The position numbers were made by a program, and so were the translations under genes. A stretch of 64,000 bases of DNA. It comes from an uncultured Bacteroidales bacterium (GTDB lineage Bacteria; Bacteroidota; Bacteroidia; Bacteroidales; UBA932). This document shows, piece by piece, positions 18,222 to 25,845 of the stretch. The notes under the pieces are model-generated. The model was not told the DNA's origin. It made no database searches and worked only from the letters and a program-made list of their open reading frames with translations. The stretch is from contig ONKO01000003.1 in NCBI GenBank assembly GCA_900318445.1, positions 62,001 to 126,000 on the forward strand, written 5' to 3'. Positions within the stretch are counted from its first letter, which is position 1. Every line of letters starts with the position of its first letter.

Positions 18222-19228
18222 TGCTCACCATACCAAAGAATTACCATAACATCCTGGGCGGGGTGGAGCAGACCGAGAAGGCCATCAAAGCCGTCAAGGA
18301 CATGTTCCAGATTAACCTGAGCGCCCAGCTGGCCCTTCTTCGCGTGACGGCGCCCATGATGGTGCTTTCCGGGCAGGGCCTCAACGACGACCTCAACGGT
18401 GTGGAGCGTCCCGTGCGTTTCCCCGTAAAGAGCATGGACGATGCCCAGGCCGAGGTCGTGCACTCGCTGGCCAAGTGGAAGCGGCTCAAGCTCGCCGAGC
18501 TGGGCACCGCTCCCGGCCGCGGCATCTATACCGACATGAACGCCCTTCGCCCCGACGAAGACCTGGACAACATCCACTCCATCTACGTGGACCAGTGGGA
18601 CTGGGAGAAGGTGATGCTGCCCTCCGAGAGAAACGAGGCCTATCTTCGCAAGACCGTCCGGCGCATCTACGAAGCCGTGAAGGTGACGGAGAACAAACTG
18701 TATGTGGAGTTTCCCCAGATTGTTCCCATCCTGCCGGAGGAAATTTTCTTTATTACGGCCGAGGAACTGCTGCAACGTTACCCTGGCTTGACTCCCAAGG
18801 AAAGGGAGAATGCCATTGCACGCGAGCACGGTGCCGTCTTTGTGATGGGGATTGGAGGCAATCTGTCTAACGGGCAGCCGCACGACGGCCGTGCCGCCGA
18901 CTACGATGACTGGTCCCTCAACGGAGACATCCTCCTGTGGAACCCCATTCTCGAGAGCGCTTTTGAAATTTCTTCCATGGGTATTCGCGTAGATGCCTCC
19001 ACGCTTCACAGCCAGCTGGCTGCCCGCGGGCAGCTGTGGAAAGAGGATCTGTATTTTCATCGCCTGCTGCTGGAAGGCAAACTGCCTCAGACCATTGGAG
19101 GGGGTATCGGCCAGTCCCGCCTGTGCATGTTCCTCCTGAGGAAAGCGCACATAGGAGAGATCCAGTCGGCCGTGTGGCCAGAGCCCATGCGCCGTGCCTG
19201 CGCCGCCGCCGGAATAGAATTGGCTTAA
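18221..19228 (+). CDS. asnA: Aspartate--ammonia ligase (asparagine synthetase A)
   Basis: 335 residues, the usual AsnA length. Makes asparagine from aspartate, ammonia and ATP; structurally a class II synthetase relative. Conserved: QTEKAIKAVKDMFQ, SIYVDQWDWEKV, REHGAVFVMGIGG, GGGIGQSRLCMFLL, GEIQSAVWP. Coupled to hisS. The pairing of an aminoacyl-tRNA synthetase with its structural relative AsnA is a simple operon here. Confidence 0.97.
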   Translation: MLTIPKNYHNILGGVEQTEKAIKAVKDMFQINLSAQLALLRVTAPMMVLSGQGLNDDLNGVERPVRFPVKSMDDAQAEVVHSLAKWKRLKLAELGTAPGRGIYTDMNALRPDEDLDNIHSIYVDQWDWEKVMLPSERNEAYLRKTVRRIYEAVKVTENKLYVEFPQIVPILPEEIFFITAEELLQRYPGLTPKERENAIAREHGAVFVMGIGGNLSNGQPHDGRAADYDDWSLNGDILLWNPILESAFEISSMGIRVDASTLHSQLAARGQLWKEDLYFHRLLLEGKLPQTIGGGIGQSRLCMFLLRKAHIGEIQSAVWPEPMRRACAAAGIELA

Positions 19229-19257
19229 AAAATTTGGTAGTTTCAAAAAAAGTTTCT

Positions 19258-19265
19258 ACCTTTGC
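19258..19265 (+). promoter_or_regulatory. -7 box (TACCTTTG) of initiator tRNA
   Basis: TAnnTTTG match 11 bases before the tRNA 5' end. The tRNA-Gly gene at 21170 has the same spacing (12 bases), which supports both. Confidence 0.65.
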
Positions 19266-19275
19266 ATTCCCAAAC

Positions 19276-19348
<73 letters not shown>

Positions 19349-19357
19349 CAAAGCAAT

Positions 19358-19386
19358 AAAGACCAGCCTTTGCAGGCTGGTCTTTT
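19358..19386 (+). terminator. Rho-independent terminator of tRNA-fMet
   Basis: 11-bp stem AAAGACCAGCC with its complement around a short loop, ending in TTTT. Confidence 0.85.
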
Positions 19387-19507
19387 GCTTTGTGCGCTCA
19401 GGCAGGACTGCCTTCTCACGTTACCCCCTCCCTAAGTCCCTCCCCTCGGGGGAGGGATTGGCGGCAGAAGCCGCCTTGCGGGCCTGCAGGCCCTGTCGCT
19501 TCGCTCC

Positions 19508-19603
19508 GGTGTGCGTTTTCCCCCTGTTTTGCACACGCGAAGTGTTTTGGGGCGCTCCCGTGTGCGTTTCGGCCCGTTTTTACACACGGAATGGAGGACT
19601 GTC
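19508..19603. repeat. Two GTGTGCGTTT hairpins in tandem
   Basis: Two hairpins about 50 bp apart, each opening with GTGTGCGTTT and closing with CACAC (stems GTGTGC/GCACAC and CCGTGTG/CACACGG). They resemble a degenerate two-copy intergenic repeat. The rest of 19390-19650 is C/G-rich, includes a CCCTCCC/GGGAGGG inverted pair near 19435-19460, and shows no gene. Confidence 0.45.
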
Positions 19604-19648
19604 ACGATGTTTATGTGTCAAGCGATTGGAATTCTGGTCTAAGATTGC

Positions 19649-19656
19649 TAACTTTG
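19649..19656 (+). promoter_or_regulatory. -7 box (TAACTTTG) for the DUF4274-like gene
   Basis: TAnnTTTG match 18 bases before ATG 19674; it decides that start over the far longer upstream frame. Confidence 0.55.
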
Positions 19657-19673
19657 AAGAAATCACATATGTT

Positions 19674-20279
19674 ATGATATTCCGCTGGTTCCGCAAGCAG
19701 ACTTCTGTATCGCCCCAAGAAGATGGCTCTCTTAAAGACTTGTATTCCCGTTTTCCCGATTACTCGGCTCTTACCCCTGAAGATGAGGATCAATTCGATG
19801 ACTTGCTCACGCAGTTGTTCATTGATTATTTCGGACGGGTTTCCACTTTACGCCGGCATGAAGTCTTAGCAAGTTGGAACTACGACTTTCCCAAAGCCAT
19901 CTTGGAATGGGTGGTCTCCCAGGCTGACACGGATATCGCGACCGCTCAAATGATCTATTGGCGGATGGAACCCGAATCCGTTCGGGATTACGAAGTCGAG
20001 GAAGACCTCCCTATTGTGGAAACTGTTGAACAGCGAATTGGACAAGGCTTTTACCAAGACAATGGTTGGGCTTACGATCCAAGAAACGACAATGGATGCA
20101 ATGAGGTCAAATCCAACACAGACAGCACTCCGGAAGACTTCTATCCGCCCGAATTACTGAAGGCCAGTACTGGAAGGCATATTGAAGGGATACAAACCTA
20201 CAATGCTATTCCGGAAGAACTCTATCCCGCATTCGCCCGCCTTGTCAAAGCTTTAGGTCTTGATTTTTACTTGGAATGA
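19674..20279 (+). CDS. DUF4274-like protein, probable accessory gene
   Basis: 201 residues from MIFRWFRKQTS. The core ASWNYDFPKAILEWVVSQAD followed by TDIATAQMIYWRMEPESV resembles DUF4274 (a wing of NWD..P..I...CD..TAL..F), a small cytosolic domain common in polymorphic-toxin immunity and accessory loci. No signal peptide. The gene is visibly poorer in G+C than hisS-asnA next door and is bounded on both sides by repeat-rich DNA, so transfer is likely. No toxin gene was recognised beside it. Confidence 0.7.
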   Translation: MIFRWFRKQTSVSPQEDGSLKDLYSRFPDYSALTPEDEDQFDDLLTQLFIDYFGRVSTLRRHEVLASWNYDFPKAILEWVVSQADTDIATAQMIYWRMEPESVRDYEVEEDLPIVETVEQRIGQGFYQDNGWAYDPRNDNGCNEVKSNTDSTPEDFYPPELLKASTGRHIEGIQTYNAIPEELYPAFARLVKALGLDFYLE

Positions 20280-20310
20280 GTTCCTGTCATCATCCTAGTA
20301 TAATTCCAGT

Positions 20311-20560
20311 TTATCTGTCCAGATCATCAATGAAAGATTGGATTTGAAGCAACCCTTCGATGAACGACAGGTTCGAGATTCGGAGTGTTTGGTCTACTAC
20401 AGAGGACATTTCTTCGGAAGTGTCCTTTTTTCTTGGCTTCACCATCGTAGGAGCCATATTCCGAGATAATAGACATTTCTGGTTGGTAATATTCCGGGGC
20501 AGGCGGCGCAGGTTCAGGAGCAGGCGGCGCAGGTTCAGGAGCAGGCGGCGCAGGTTCCAA
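20311..20560 (-). pseudogene. Broken gene with EPAPPAP repeats and frameshift
   Basis: Read on the minus strand, one frame gives EPAPPAPEPAPPAPE.. then EYYQPEMSIISEYGSYDGEA and breaks down after a lysine run; a second frame continues sensibly as DTSEEMSSVVDQTLRISNL to the stop at 20311. The switch falls on an A6 tract near 20435, so a one-base indel would join them. The 5' end is made of the 21-bp family C repeat units, with no start codon or promoter. Probably a gene remnant truncated by repeats; a sequencing error in the A tract cannot be excluded. Confidence 0.45.
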
Positions 20561-20668
20561 AACAGGGGCTGAACCTGCACCGCGAATCGGCCTTCTGCGT
20601 TGCTCCGGTGGCGCAGGTTTCGGCCCTAAAATGGAACCTGCGCCATTTACGGCTGAGCCTGCGCCATC
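20500..20668. repeat. Family C repeats (GCGCAGGTTC / GAACCTGCGC)
   Basis: Three direct 21-bp units GGCGGCGCAGGTTCAGGAGC starting at 20502, 20523 and 20544, then inverted pairs of GCAGGTTC..GAACCTGC. Related copies flank tRNA-Gly at 21262-21455 and occur at 62694-62735. Confidence 0.8.
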
Positions 20669-20705
20669 GGGGTGCTAGTGGGTTTTTTCGCAACTCCCCA
20701 GCCAG

Positions 20706-20890
20706 CCGATGTACGTACATCTGTGCAGACGGCTAGGAACAGGCACTTTCTCCGATGTACGTACAAAAAAGCCGCATTCCAGCGAGGTTTCGATGTACGT
20801 ACATCCATCAAACTAGCCGTAGAACGGCGACTTACCCGATGTACGTACAAAAAAACGGCATTCCAGTGGGGTTTAGATGTACGTACATCG
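20706..20890. repeat. Alternating repeat built on the palindrome GATGTACGTACATC
   Basis: Five copies start at 20706, 20752, 20790, 20836 and 20874. The spacing alternates 46, 38, 46, 38, giving an exact 84-bp higher-order period. Every second copy is cut to GATGTACGTAC plus an A run; between them lie GGCTAG/CTAGCC inverted pieces. No gene is evident; the frames stay open only because 84 is a multiple of three. Confidence 0.85.
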
Positions 20891-20933
20891 GTAGCCGTGG
20901 CGCTTATCACACTGACAATCAGCACATTAGAAC

Positions 20934-20966
20934 AACTGACGGGTACGTTCTGCGCACCCGTCAGTT
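20934..20966. terminator. Strong hairpin, terminator-like
   Basis: 11-bp perfect stem AACTGACGGGT with its complement, loop of 11 bases, followed on the plus strand by ACTCTAATTAATTA without a clean T run. No gene transcribes into it from the left. The stretch 20967-21150 shows nothing recognisable. Confidence 0.5.
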
Positions 20967-21150
20967 ACTCTAATTAATTAGTTTTCAGTCATTTAGGCGC
21001 CACGAGCTGTCACTGCGGCGGCCATGTAAAATAGCCCTCCTGGCGGCGGCCGGCACCAACCACAAATGTCACCGTCACCAACCCAAAATGTAAAAAAGGC
21101 AATTATACTCCGGAAAAGCGGATTCATTTTCTAATTCCGGAAGAAAGTGT

Positions 21151-21158
21151 TATATTTG
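21151..21158 (+). promoter_or_regulatory. -7 box (TATATTTG) of tRNA-Gly
   Basis: TAnnTTTG match 12 bases before the mature 5' end. Confidence 0.65.
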
Positions 21159-21169
21159 TAGTCGCAAAA

Positions 21170-21245
21170 GCGAGATTAGCTCAGTTGGTAGAGCGTTGGC
21201 TTCCCAAGCCGAAGGTCGCGAGTTCGAGACTCGTATCTCGCTCCA
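21170..21245 (+). tRNA. tRNA-Gly (CCC)
   Basis: 76 nt including an encoded CCA. Acceptor GCGAGAT/ATCTCGC, D stem, anticodon loop TTCCCAA (anticodon CCC, reading GGG), T loop TTCGAGA, discriminator T as in other tRNA-Gly. Unlike the initiator tRNA it encodes its CCA. Family C repeats begin 17 bases downstream. Confidence 0.95.
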
Positions 21246-21261
21246 GATAGCTCTCGAGCGT

Positions 21262-21455
21262 AGGGCGCAGGTTCCAAAACAGGGTCGGGACCTGCGCCAT
21301 TAAAATGCAGTAGGAGGCCGATTCGCGGTGCAGGTTCCGGCCTTATTTTGGAACCTGCACCGTTCACCCTCGGAACCTGCGCCATCCACCCAAGGAACCT
21401 GCACCGTTCACCCAGGGAACCTGCGCCATCCACCCAGGGAACCTGCACCGTTCAC
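21262..21455. repeat. Family C repeats between tRNA-Gly and the serine hydrolase
   Basis: Two long hairpins (21264-21298, GGCGCAGGTTCC.. and 21326-21362, CGGTGCAGGTTCC..) followed by four direct units starting GGAACCTGC at 21372, 21394, 21416 and 21438 (22-bp period), alternating GCGCCATCCACC and GCACCGTTCACC. The last unit touches the stop codon of the neighbouring gene. Confidence 0.85.
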
Positions 21456-22957
21456 TCGAAGTGCTTCATGAACCTGTCCAGCAGCACATAGAGGTTGTCG
21501 TCCATACTGCCCGTGGCATTGCTGTTATAGGCGCGGGAGTTACAGACGAAGGCGCCGCTCATGCCGGTGTAGGTTCGGCCGGCCCAGAGGGTGGCGGTGC
21601 CGGCAATGTCACCGCCATGGTAGTGGGCGCCGCCAAAGAGGACAGAGTGGTTCATTCTCCAGCCCAGGCCGTAACGGTGGTAATTGCTGCCGTAAGTACC
21701 GCTGCCAGAGTACTGATAGGGCGTGTACATCTCCATCAGTGTCTCGTAACTGAAAAGGTCGGGCACTTCGTCATCCTCGTCAATATACGTGAGCAGTTTC
21801 ATCAGCTGGTTCGTGGAGGTGATGATACCCGCGGCGCCGGCAAGCTGCGGCAGGCAGTTGGAGTAGCCATCGGCCCCGTCCTGCGAATAATAGACGCATT
21901 CGTTCGGGCGGCGTTCGCTGAGGTATCCGCCGATGTGCGTATCGGCAATGCCCATCGGCTCCAGGACGTCCTCCTTAAGAAAACTCTCGTAGTCTTTCCC
22001 GCTGACGACCTCCACCACGCGGTGCAGGATGCAGTACCCGACATTGCTGTAGCTGAAGGCAACGCCCGGCCCCCAAACCTGGCTGCCGTCATTGTAGGGC
22101 TGGGGCCTTGCTTTCAGCGTACGCTGGATAAGGGTATCGGTAGGAACTGGAATACTGGTGCCCTCGAACATGCGGTATGACCAGTTGAAAGCAGGATCCG
22201 TAAGACCCTTGGTGATGCCGCTGCTGTGACTGAGAAGATGCCGCACGGTAATGGCTTCATGATAAGGCGTGACAAAGCCGTAGATGCCCCGAAGAATGCC
22301 GTTTTCTCCAAACACGGTCTGGTCCAGCTGCAGACGCCCCTGCTCCACAAGCCGCATGATGCAAAGCGCGCAAAACTGCTTGGAAATACTGGCCATACGG
22401 AACAGGTGGTCCGGGGTCACACGCACTCCTCTCTCCTTGTCGGCCAGTCCATACCCGCAGGAATAAACCACCTTGGTTCCCTTCATAATACTGATGGAAA
22501 CGCCCGGAACATGGAAATCGCTCATGAAAGCATACACCTTACGGTCTACCTCAAGGTCTCCATTTTTAACCATGAACTGGTATTTCGACGTCCGCTGCCC
22601 GGACTCCGACACCACCTGCACGGTTTGAATGCCCGTAGAAAAATCATAGGAAGTCCCCGGAGAATAGGGCCGCCCGTCAATGGTAACGGCAGCCCCCGGA
22701 GACACCTCAATGGCCGGCACCAGCGCCGTGAGGTTCGCCTCCTCCGGCACCGTCACGCAGTAATAGCCGTTGCAGAGGATGGCCGATGCCGTCTCCCTCA
22801 ACCCGGAATTGTCCTTCGGGGAAAAGGCAAAATACTTAAGGGAAGCCTCATGGCTGGGTTGTGCACCCACAACAACCTCGGGGTCTTTCTTAGAACAAGC
22901 CGCCGCTCCCAGTACGAGGAGCACCGCGGCCAAACACTTTGTGGTTAGTCTTTTCAT
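21452..22957 (-). CDS. Serine hydrolase lipoprotein (beta-lactamase/class C PBP fold)
   Basis: 501 residues from MKRLTTKCLAAVLLVLGAAAC, a signal peptide with lipobox (LGAAAC). Residues about 30-130 form a small beta domain of the DUF5018 type; the remainder is a beta-lactamase-like serine hydrolase with SxxK in MASISKQF, YxN in YSNVG, and HxG in HYHGG. Likely a periplasmic or surface esterase/peptidase; true beta-lactamase activity is not implied. Single gene with a -7 box 9 bases before the ATG, following the terminator of the upstream gene. Confidence 0.88.
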   Translation of the reverse strand: MKRLTTKCLAAVLLVLGAAACSKKDPEVVVGAQPSHEASLKYFAFSPKDNSGLRETASAILCNGYYCVTVPEEANLTALVPAIEVSPGAAVTIDGRPYSPGTSYDFSTGIQTVQVVSESGQRTSKYQFMVKNGDLEVDRKVYAFMSDFHVPGVSISIMKGTKVVYSCGYGLADKERGVRVTPDHLFRMASISKQFCALCIMRLVEQGRLQLDQTVFGENGILRGIYGFVTPYHEAITVRHLLSHSSGITKGLTDPAFNWSYRMFEGTSIPVPTDTLIQRTLKARPQPYNDGSQVWGPGVAFSYSNVGYCILHRVVEVVSGKDYESFLKEDVLEPMGIADTHIGGYLSERRPNECVYYSQDGADGYSNCLPQLAGAAGIITSTNQLMKLLTYIDEDDEVPDLFSYETLMEMYTPYQYSGSGTYGSNYHRYGLGWRMNHSVLFGGAHYHGGDIAGTATLWAGRTYTGMSGAFVCNSRAYNSNATGSMDDNLYVLLDRFMKHFE

Positions 22958-22966
22958 AGGTCGCCA

Positions 22967-22974
22967 CAAAGATA
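22967..22974 (-). promoter_or_regulatory. -7 box (TATCTTTG) of the serine hydrolase gene
   Basis: Minus-strand TATCTTTG ending 10 bases before ATG 22957, so the leader would be about 5 nt. It directly adjoins the preceding terminator. Confidence 0.55.
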
Positions 22975-23015
22975 AAAATTTGCCGTGAAAGCATCAAGCA
23001 TTCACGGCAAATTTT
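22975..23015 (-). terminator. Rho-independent terminator of the sugar-binding lipoprotein gene
   Basis: 15-bp perfect stem (AAAATTTGCCGTGAA with its complement), loop 11 bases, A/T-flanked on both sides so it can act in either direction. Confidence 0.85.
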
Positions 23016-23037
23016 GGTCCTGAAAACAGCTCCTAAC

Positions 23038-24039
23038 CTATAAGCTGTCGATCGTCTTGACCGAAGCCTGGGAGAAAAATACCGGGATGTCCACGGTACC
23101 TATGGTAATATACTGACTGGCCTGAACCGGAGCGCCGGAGATGAGGCTGCTCACAATCATGGCCGTGTTGTAGGCCATATCCGTCAGGTTCTTATCGATA
23201 GTCATGGTCTGCTTGTGGTCCTTGATATTCTTCTGAGCCATCTCGGTGTTGTCCTGACCAGTGATAACGGGCATCGTTACGGCCCCAGCCGCTACCAGCG
23301 CCTCAATAGCGCCCTGCGCCAGATTGTCGTTGGCGGCAAGCACCATGTCCGGGAACTCTCCTTCGGCATAGCTGGCAAGGCGATCCTGCATGGCTTTCTT
23401 GCCATCGGCCACATCCCAGCTGTCGGCCTTCACCTCATTATACGTCTTCTTGCCGCTTTTCACGATGAGCGAACCATTGTCGATATAGTCCTCGAGCATC
23501 TCCATGGCGCCCACATAGTAATCACTGGCATTCAAGTCGGTCGAAGGCCCCTCCAGCAGTTCGATGGTCATGGAAGCCGCACCGGAGGAGTGGAAGTGGT
23601 TCAGGAGGAACATGGCCTGCATGCGGCCCACCTCGACCGTATTGGCCGATGATATATAATCAATGTAAGGATTGTCCACCACCAGTCTGTCGTGGCAAAT
23701 CACCTTCACGTCCGGATTCTCTGCCAGCACACCGGACGCATTGATCTTCTTATAGTCAATAGCCGTAAGAACCACATACTTGTACCCGCTGCGAATGATA
23801 TCCTGCAGCTGGTAAACCTGCTGCGCCGCGCCTCCCACTGTTTCCGGAGACGTAAAGAAAACGGCATCTACGCCATATTTCCCCATAATGGACTTGAGAT
23901 TGTCCTTATCCTGGGCCCAACGGTCAAGGATGGCGGCATCAGGAATGACAACAGCGACTTTGTTGCCCACAGAAACGCTCTTTGAACAGGAAACGGCAAG
24001 CATGGCTACAGCTGCTATACCTAATAAAACTCTTCTCAT
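23038..24039 (-). CDS. Orphan periplasmic sugar-binding lipoprotein (Peripla_BP_4)
   Basis: 333 residues with lipobox LAVSC. The fold is the type I periplasmic binding protein of the xylose/ribose (XylF/RbsB/ChvE) kind: VAVVIPDAAILDRWAQD, DIIRSGYKYVVLTAID, HDRLVVDNPYIDYISSAN, VLAANDNLAQGAIEALVAAG, VITGQDNTEMAQKNI, QTMTIDKNLTDMAYNTAMIV. No ABC ATPase or permease is nearby, so it either serves a distant transporter or acts as a sensor ligand-binding protein. Own terminator; no neighbour in the same direction upstream. Confidence 0.9.
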   Translation of the reverse strand: MRRVLLGIAAVAMLAVSCSKSVSVGNKVAVVIPDAAILDRWAQDKDNLKSIMGKYGVDAVFFTSPETVGGAAQQVYQLQDIIRSGYKYVVLTAIDYKKINASGVLAENPDVKVICHDRLVVDNPYIDYISSANTVEVGRMQAMFLLNHFHSSGAASMTIELLEGPSTDLNASDYYVGAMEMLEDYIDNGSLIVKSGKKTYNEVKADSWDVADGKKAMQDRLASYAEGEFPDMVLAANDNLAQGAIEALVAAGAVTMPVITGQDNTEMAQKNIKDHKQTMTIDKNLTDMAYNTAMIVSSLISGAPVQASQYITIGTVDIPVFFSQASVKTIDSL

Positions 24040-24050
24040 AGTTTTTAGCT

Positions 24051-24298
24051 TTAGTGTCTAACGGATGCAATGTAATAATAATTTTTCAATCTACAAAACA
24101 AACGCTACAAACGCACACCCTCCAGCTCCTCCCCGTGGCAGCTATCTCATTATCTCTCAACAAGTTAGCACACAAGGCGGGTATCAAAATCGCACCCAGC
24201 CGTTGTGCTAAATCATTCATTAATAACTACATAAGCGCCACGGCAAACGGCCCGCCAGAACGGGGAAAAGCCCCAAAACACTGTTCACATTAGAACCC
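24051..24298. other. Intergenic stretch with no recognised gene
   Basis: Lower in G+C than the flanks. No ORF with family resemblance, no repeat unit shared with other parts of the window. The GNAT remnant starts at its right edge. Confidence 0.5.
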
Positions 24299-24550
24299 CT
24301 CTGCGGTTACTGGGTGGCCAAACCCTATTGGAACAAGGGCATCTGCACGGAGGCTCTGCGCCTGATGATCTCGCATATCAAAGAGACTACAACAATAAAA
24401 TCCCTGATTTCCGGCCACTTCGTGGACAACCCCGCCAGCGGCCGTGTCATGGAGAAATGCGGCTTCATCCCCACCGGCGAGACCGTCATCGACGCCTCCC
24501 AGTATCAGGGCGAAGGCCGCCCCATCCGCGTACTCAGACTGGAATTATAG
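24299..24550 (+). pseudogene. C-terminal fragment of a GNAT (RimJ/RimL-type) acetyltransferase
   Basis: The frame reads LCGYWVAKPYWNKGICTEAL, then FVDNPASGRVMEKCGFIPTG, which are the acetyl-CoA loop and the C-terminal half of a RimJ/RimL-type GNAT. The N-terminal half is missing; upstream codons in the same frame are unrelated and no start or promoter is seen. A GTG at 24314 could start a 78-residue peptide, but it would lack most of the fold. Confidence 0.7.
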
Positions 24551-24613
24551 CACGGACGATGTCTAGCGCCATACAGCCAGCGTTTTCGTTAATAGATTAA
24601 TAATCAACAAGAA

Positions 24614-24655
24614 ACGAATTCCCCTCCCGTCTGTGGCGATGGGAGGAGAATTCGT
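24614..24655. repeat. Long inverted repeat (ACGAATTC..GAATTCGT)
   Basis: 8-bp outer arms ACGAATTC/GAATTCGT and 6-bp inner arms CCTCCC/GGGAGG. It may be the terminator for the YcxB-like gene pair (on the minus strand, 140 bases after the stop), but no T run follows. The remainder of 24551-24796 holds nothing recognisable. Confidence 0.5.
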
Positions 24656-24796
24656 AGAACACTCATTATCAGAATCTTATCAAAAACGCTTAACCGCAGA
24701 CACCTCCGTGCGTCCTTCTTTGAGGTGACATTTTGGCGCCTCAAGTTTGAACCCCTACAACCCCAAATAGTCTAATCCAGTGACGAATATAACTCC

Positions 24797-25318
24797 TTAT
24801 AGATGATACGTCTCTTTAATTCCGCGGATAAATGACTGTGCGTCCTCTGACACATCCGACTTCTTCAACATTCTGCCCATGTTAGGAGCGTCCATTATAT
24901 AGAAGTTTGTCGGAGTTTCGAAAATCCTATGCAATTTAGCGTAAGGGATGGACGATGTACCATTCTCCGTTATACTTTCAATATGATCTTCAAAGAACGA
25001 CTGTTCGAAAGACTGGTTCTCAATTAGCTTGTTATTATGAAATGCCTTGGACGCCTTACGATCCTGGCCGATAGTCATACCCCAAATATAAGAGGCACAA
25101 ATCAGTACGGGAAGGATACCCTTCCAACTCATGTCCGGTGTGATAATAAAAACGATGACCGACAAGATTGCCCATCCGGCAAGAATACTGGTCATGATAA
25201 TAAACATACGCCGACCTTTTCCCTGCCCGATCGAAATAAACCGGTTAAAACGGACAAACTCTTCTTCTGTAACTTTACCACTAACCTTAAACAGCGGTGC
25301 CTTTTTCTCTTGTTCCAT
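24797..25318 (-). CDS. YcxB-like membrane protein
   Basis: 173 residues. Two adjacent membrane helices (about 40-60 and 66-84) follow a short N-terminus; the C-terminal half has the YcxB pattern (SFFEDHIESITENGTSSIPY, then FYIMDAPNMGRMLKKSDV and SFIRGIK). YcxB-like proteins are small inner-membrane proteins of unknown role. It lies 65 bases after a 68-residue membrane protein gene and probably shares its transcript. A decayed paralogue is at 28940-29115. Low G+C suggests acquisition. Confidence 0.8.
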   Translation of the reverse strand: MEQEKKAPLFKVSGKVTEEEFVRFNRFISIGQGKGRRMFIIMTSILAGWAILSVIVFIITPDMSWKGILPVLICASYIWGMTIGQDRKASKAFHNNKLIENQSFEQSFFEDHIESITENGTSSIPYAKLHRIFETPTNFYIMDAPNMGRMLKKSDVSEDAQSFIRGIKETYHL

Positions 25319-25383
25319 CGTATTATTCTAATACAAAACTGTTCTAGATTCACAACACGATCATCGTCCGACTACCTCATAAC

Positions 25384-25590
25384 TTATTCGTGTTGCTGTT
25401 GATATTTCTTTACGAAATAATAGATCAAAAAAGCGAAAAGAAGACTTCGAAGAACTTTAAAGATTTCAAATGCTCCGAATTGAGAATAATCCTCTATTGT
25501 GATTAAATGGATAATCTCACCTATGATACTAATCGCACACAAAGTAACTATAATGATGAGAAGGGGTTTTGAAATATGAAAATCGGCCAT
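25384..25590 (-). CDS. Small two-helix membrane protein
   Basis: 68 residues: a first helix (about 9-29, LLIIIVTLCAISIIGEIIHL) and a second (about 44-61, KVLRSLLFAFLIYYFVKKY), with a basic C-terminal tail rich in Gln. No family recognised. Directly upstream of the YcxB-like gene in the same direction, low G+C like it; the two may form an accessory pair. Confidence 0.6.
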   Translation of the reverse strand: MADFHISKPLLIIIVTLCAISIIGEIIHLITIEDYSQFGAFEIFKVLRSLLFAFLIYYFVKKYQQQHE

Positions 25591-25654
25591 ACTGTTTTTG
25601 GTTAGAGTACGCGAAGATAGTCATTATCCCTCAATAAATCAATACATTTCCACG

Positions 25655-25745
25655 TCTCGTGCACCAGAAGGGGCGATTGGGTGCTCGAACCCTGCAAAAT
25701 GGTGGACTCGTGCACCAAAACACGGGATTTCATGCTCGGGCCACG
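25655..25745. repeat. Weak repeat with two CTCGTGCACCA copies
   Basis: CTCGTGCACCA occurs twice 50 bp apart, each followed by related GGTGCTCGAA / CATGCTCGG pieces. Possibly a two-unit copy of another short intergenic repeat. The rest of the gap is featureless up to the glnA promoter. Confidence 0.4.
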
Positions 25746-25817
25746 ATCTTAGGCCGAGAAAAGGGCGCGAAAGCGGCAAAACAAGCCAAAAAGTAACCAA
25801 ATCACCAGCAAAATGAT

Positions 25818-25825
25818 TATATTTG
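25818..25825 (+). promoter_or_regulatory. -7 box (TATATTTG) of glnA
   Basis: TAnnTTTG match 21 bases before ATG 25846. An earlier ATG at 25839 ends after four codons, so translation must begin at 25846. Confidence 0.6.
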
Positions 25826-25845
25826 CAATCCACTAACCATGGATT

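Noticed and set aside
19392..19673. An upstream extension of the DUF4274-like gene to 19392
   Set aside because: The extra 94 residues are Cys/Pro/Arg-rich repeat translation and the promoter box lies inside them.
20706..20977. An ORF with 28-residue repeats (MYVQK.., RCTYI..)
   Set aside because: It only reflects the 84-bp repeat period being divisible by three; all frames stay open, no start signal or promoter.
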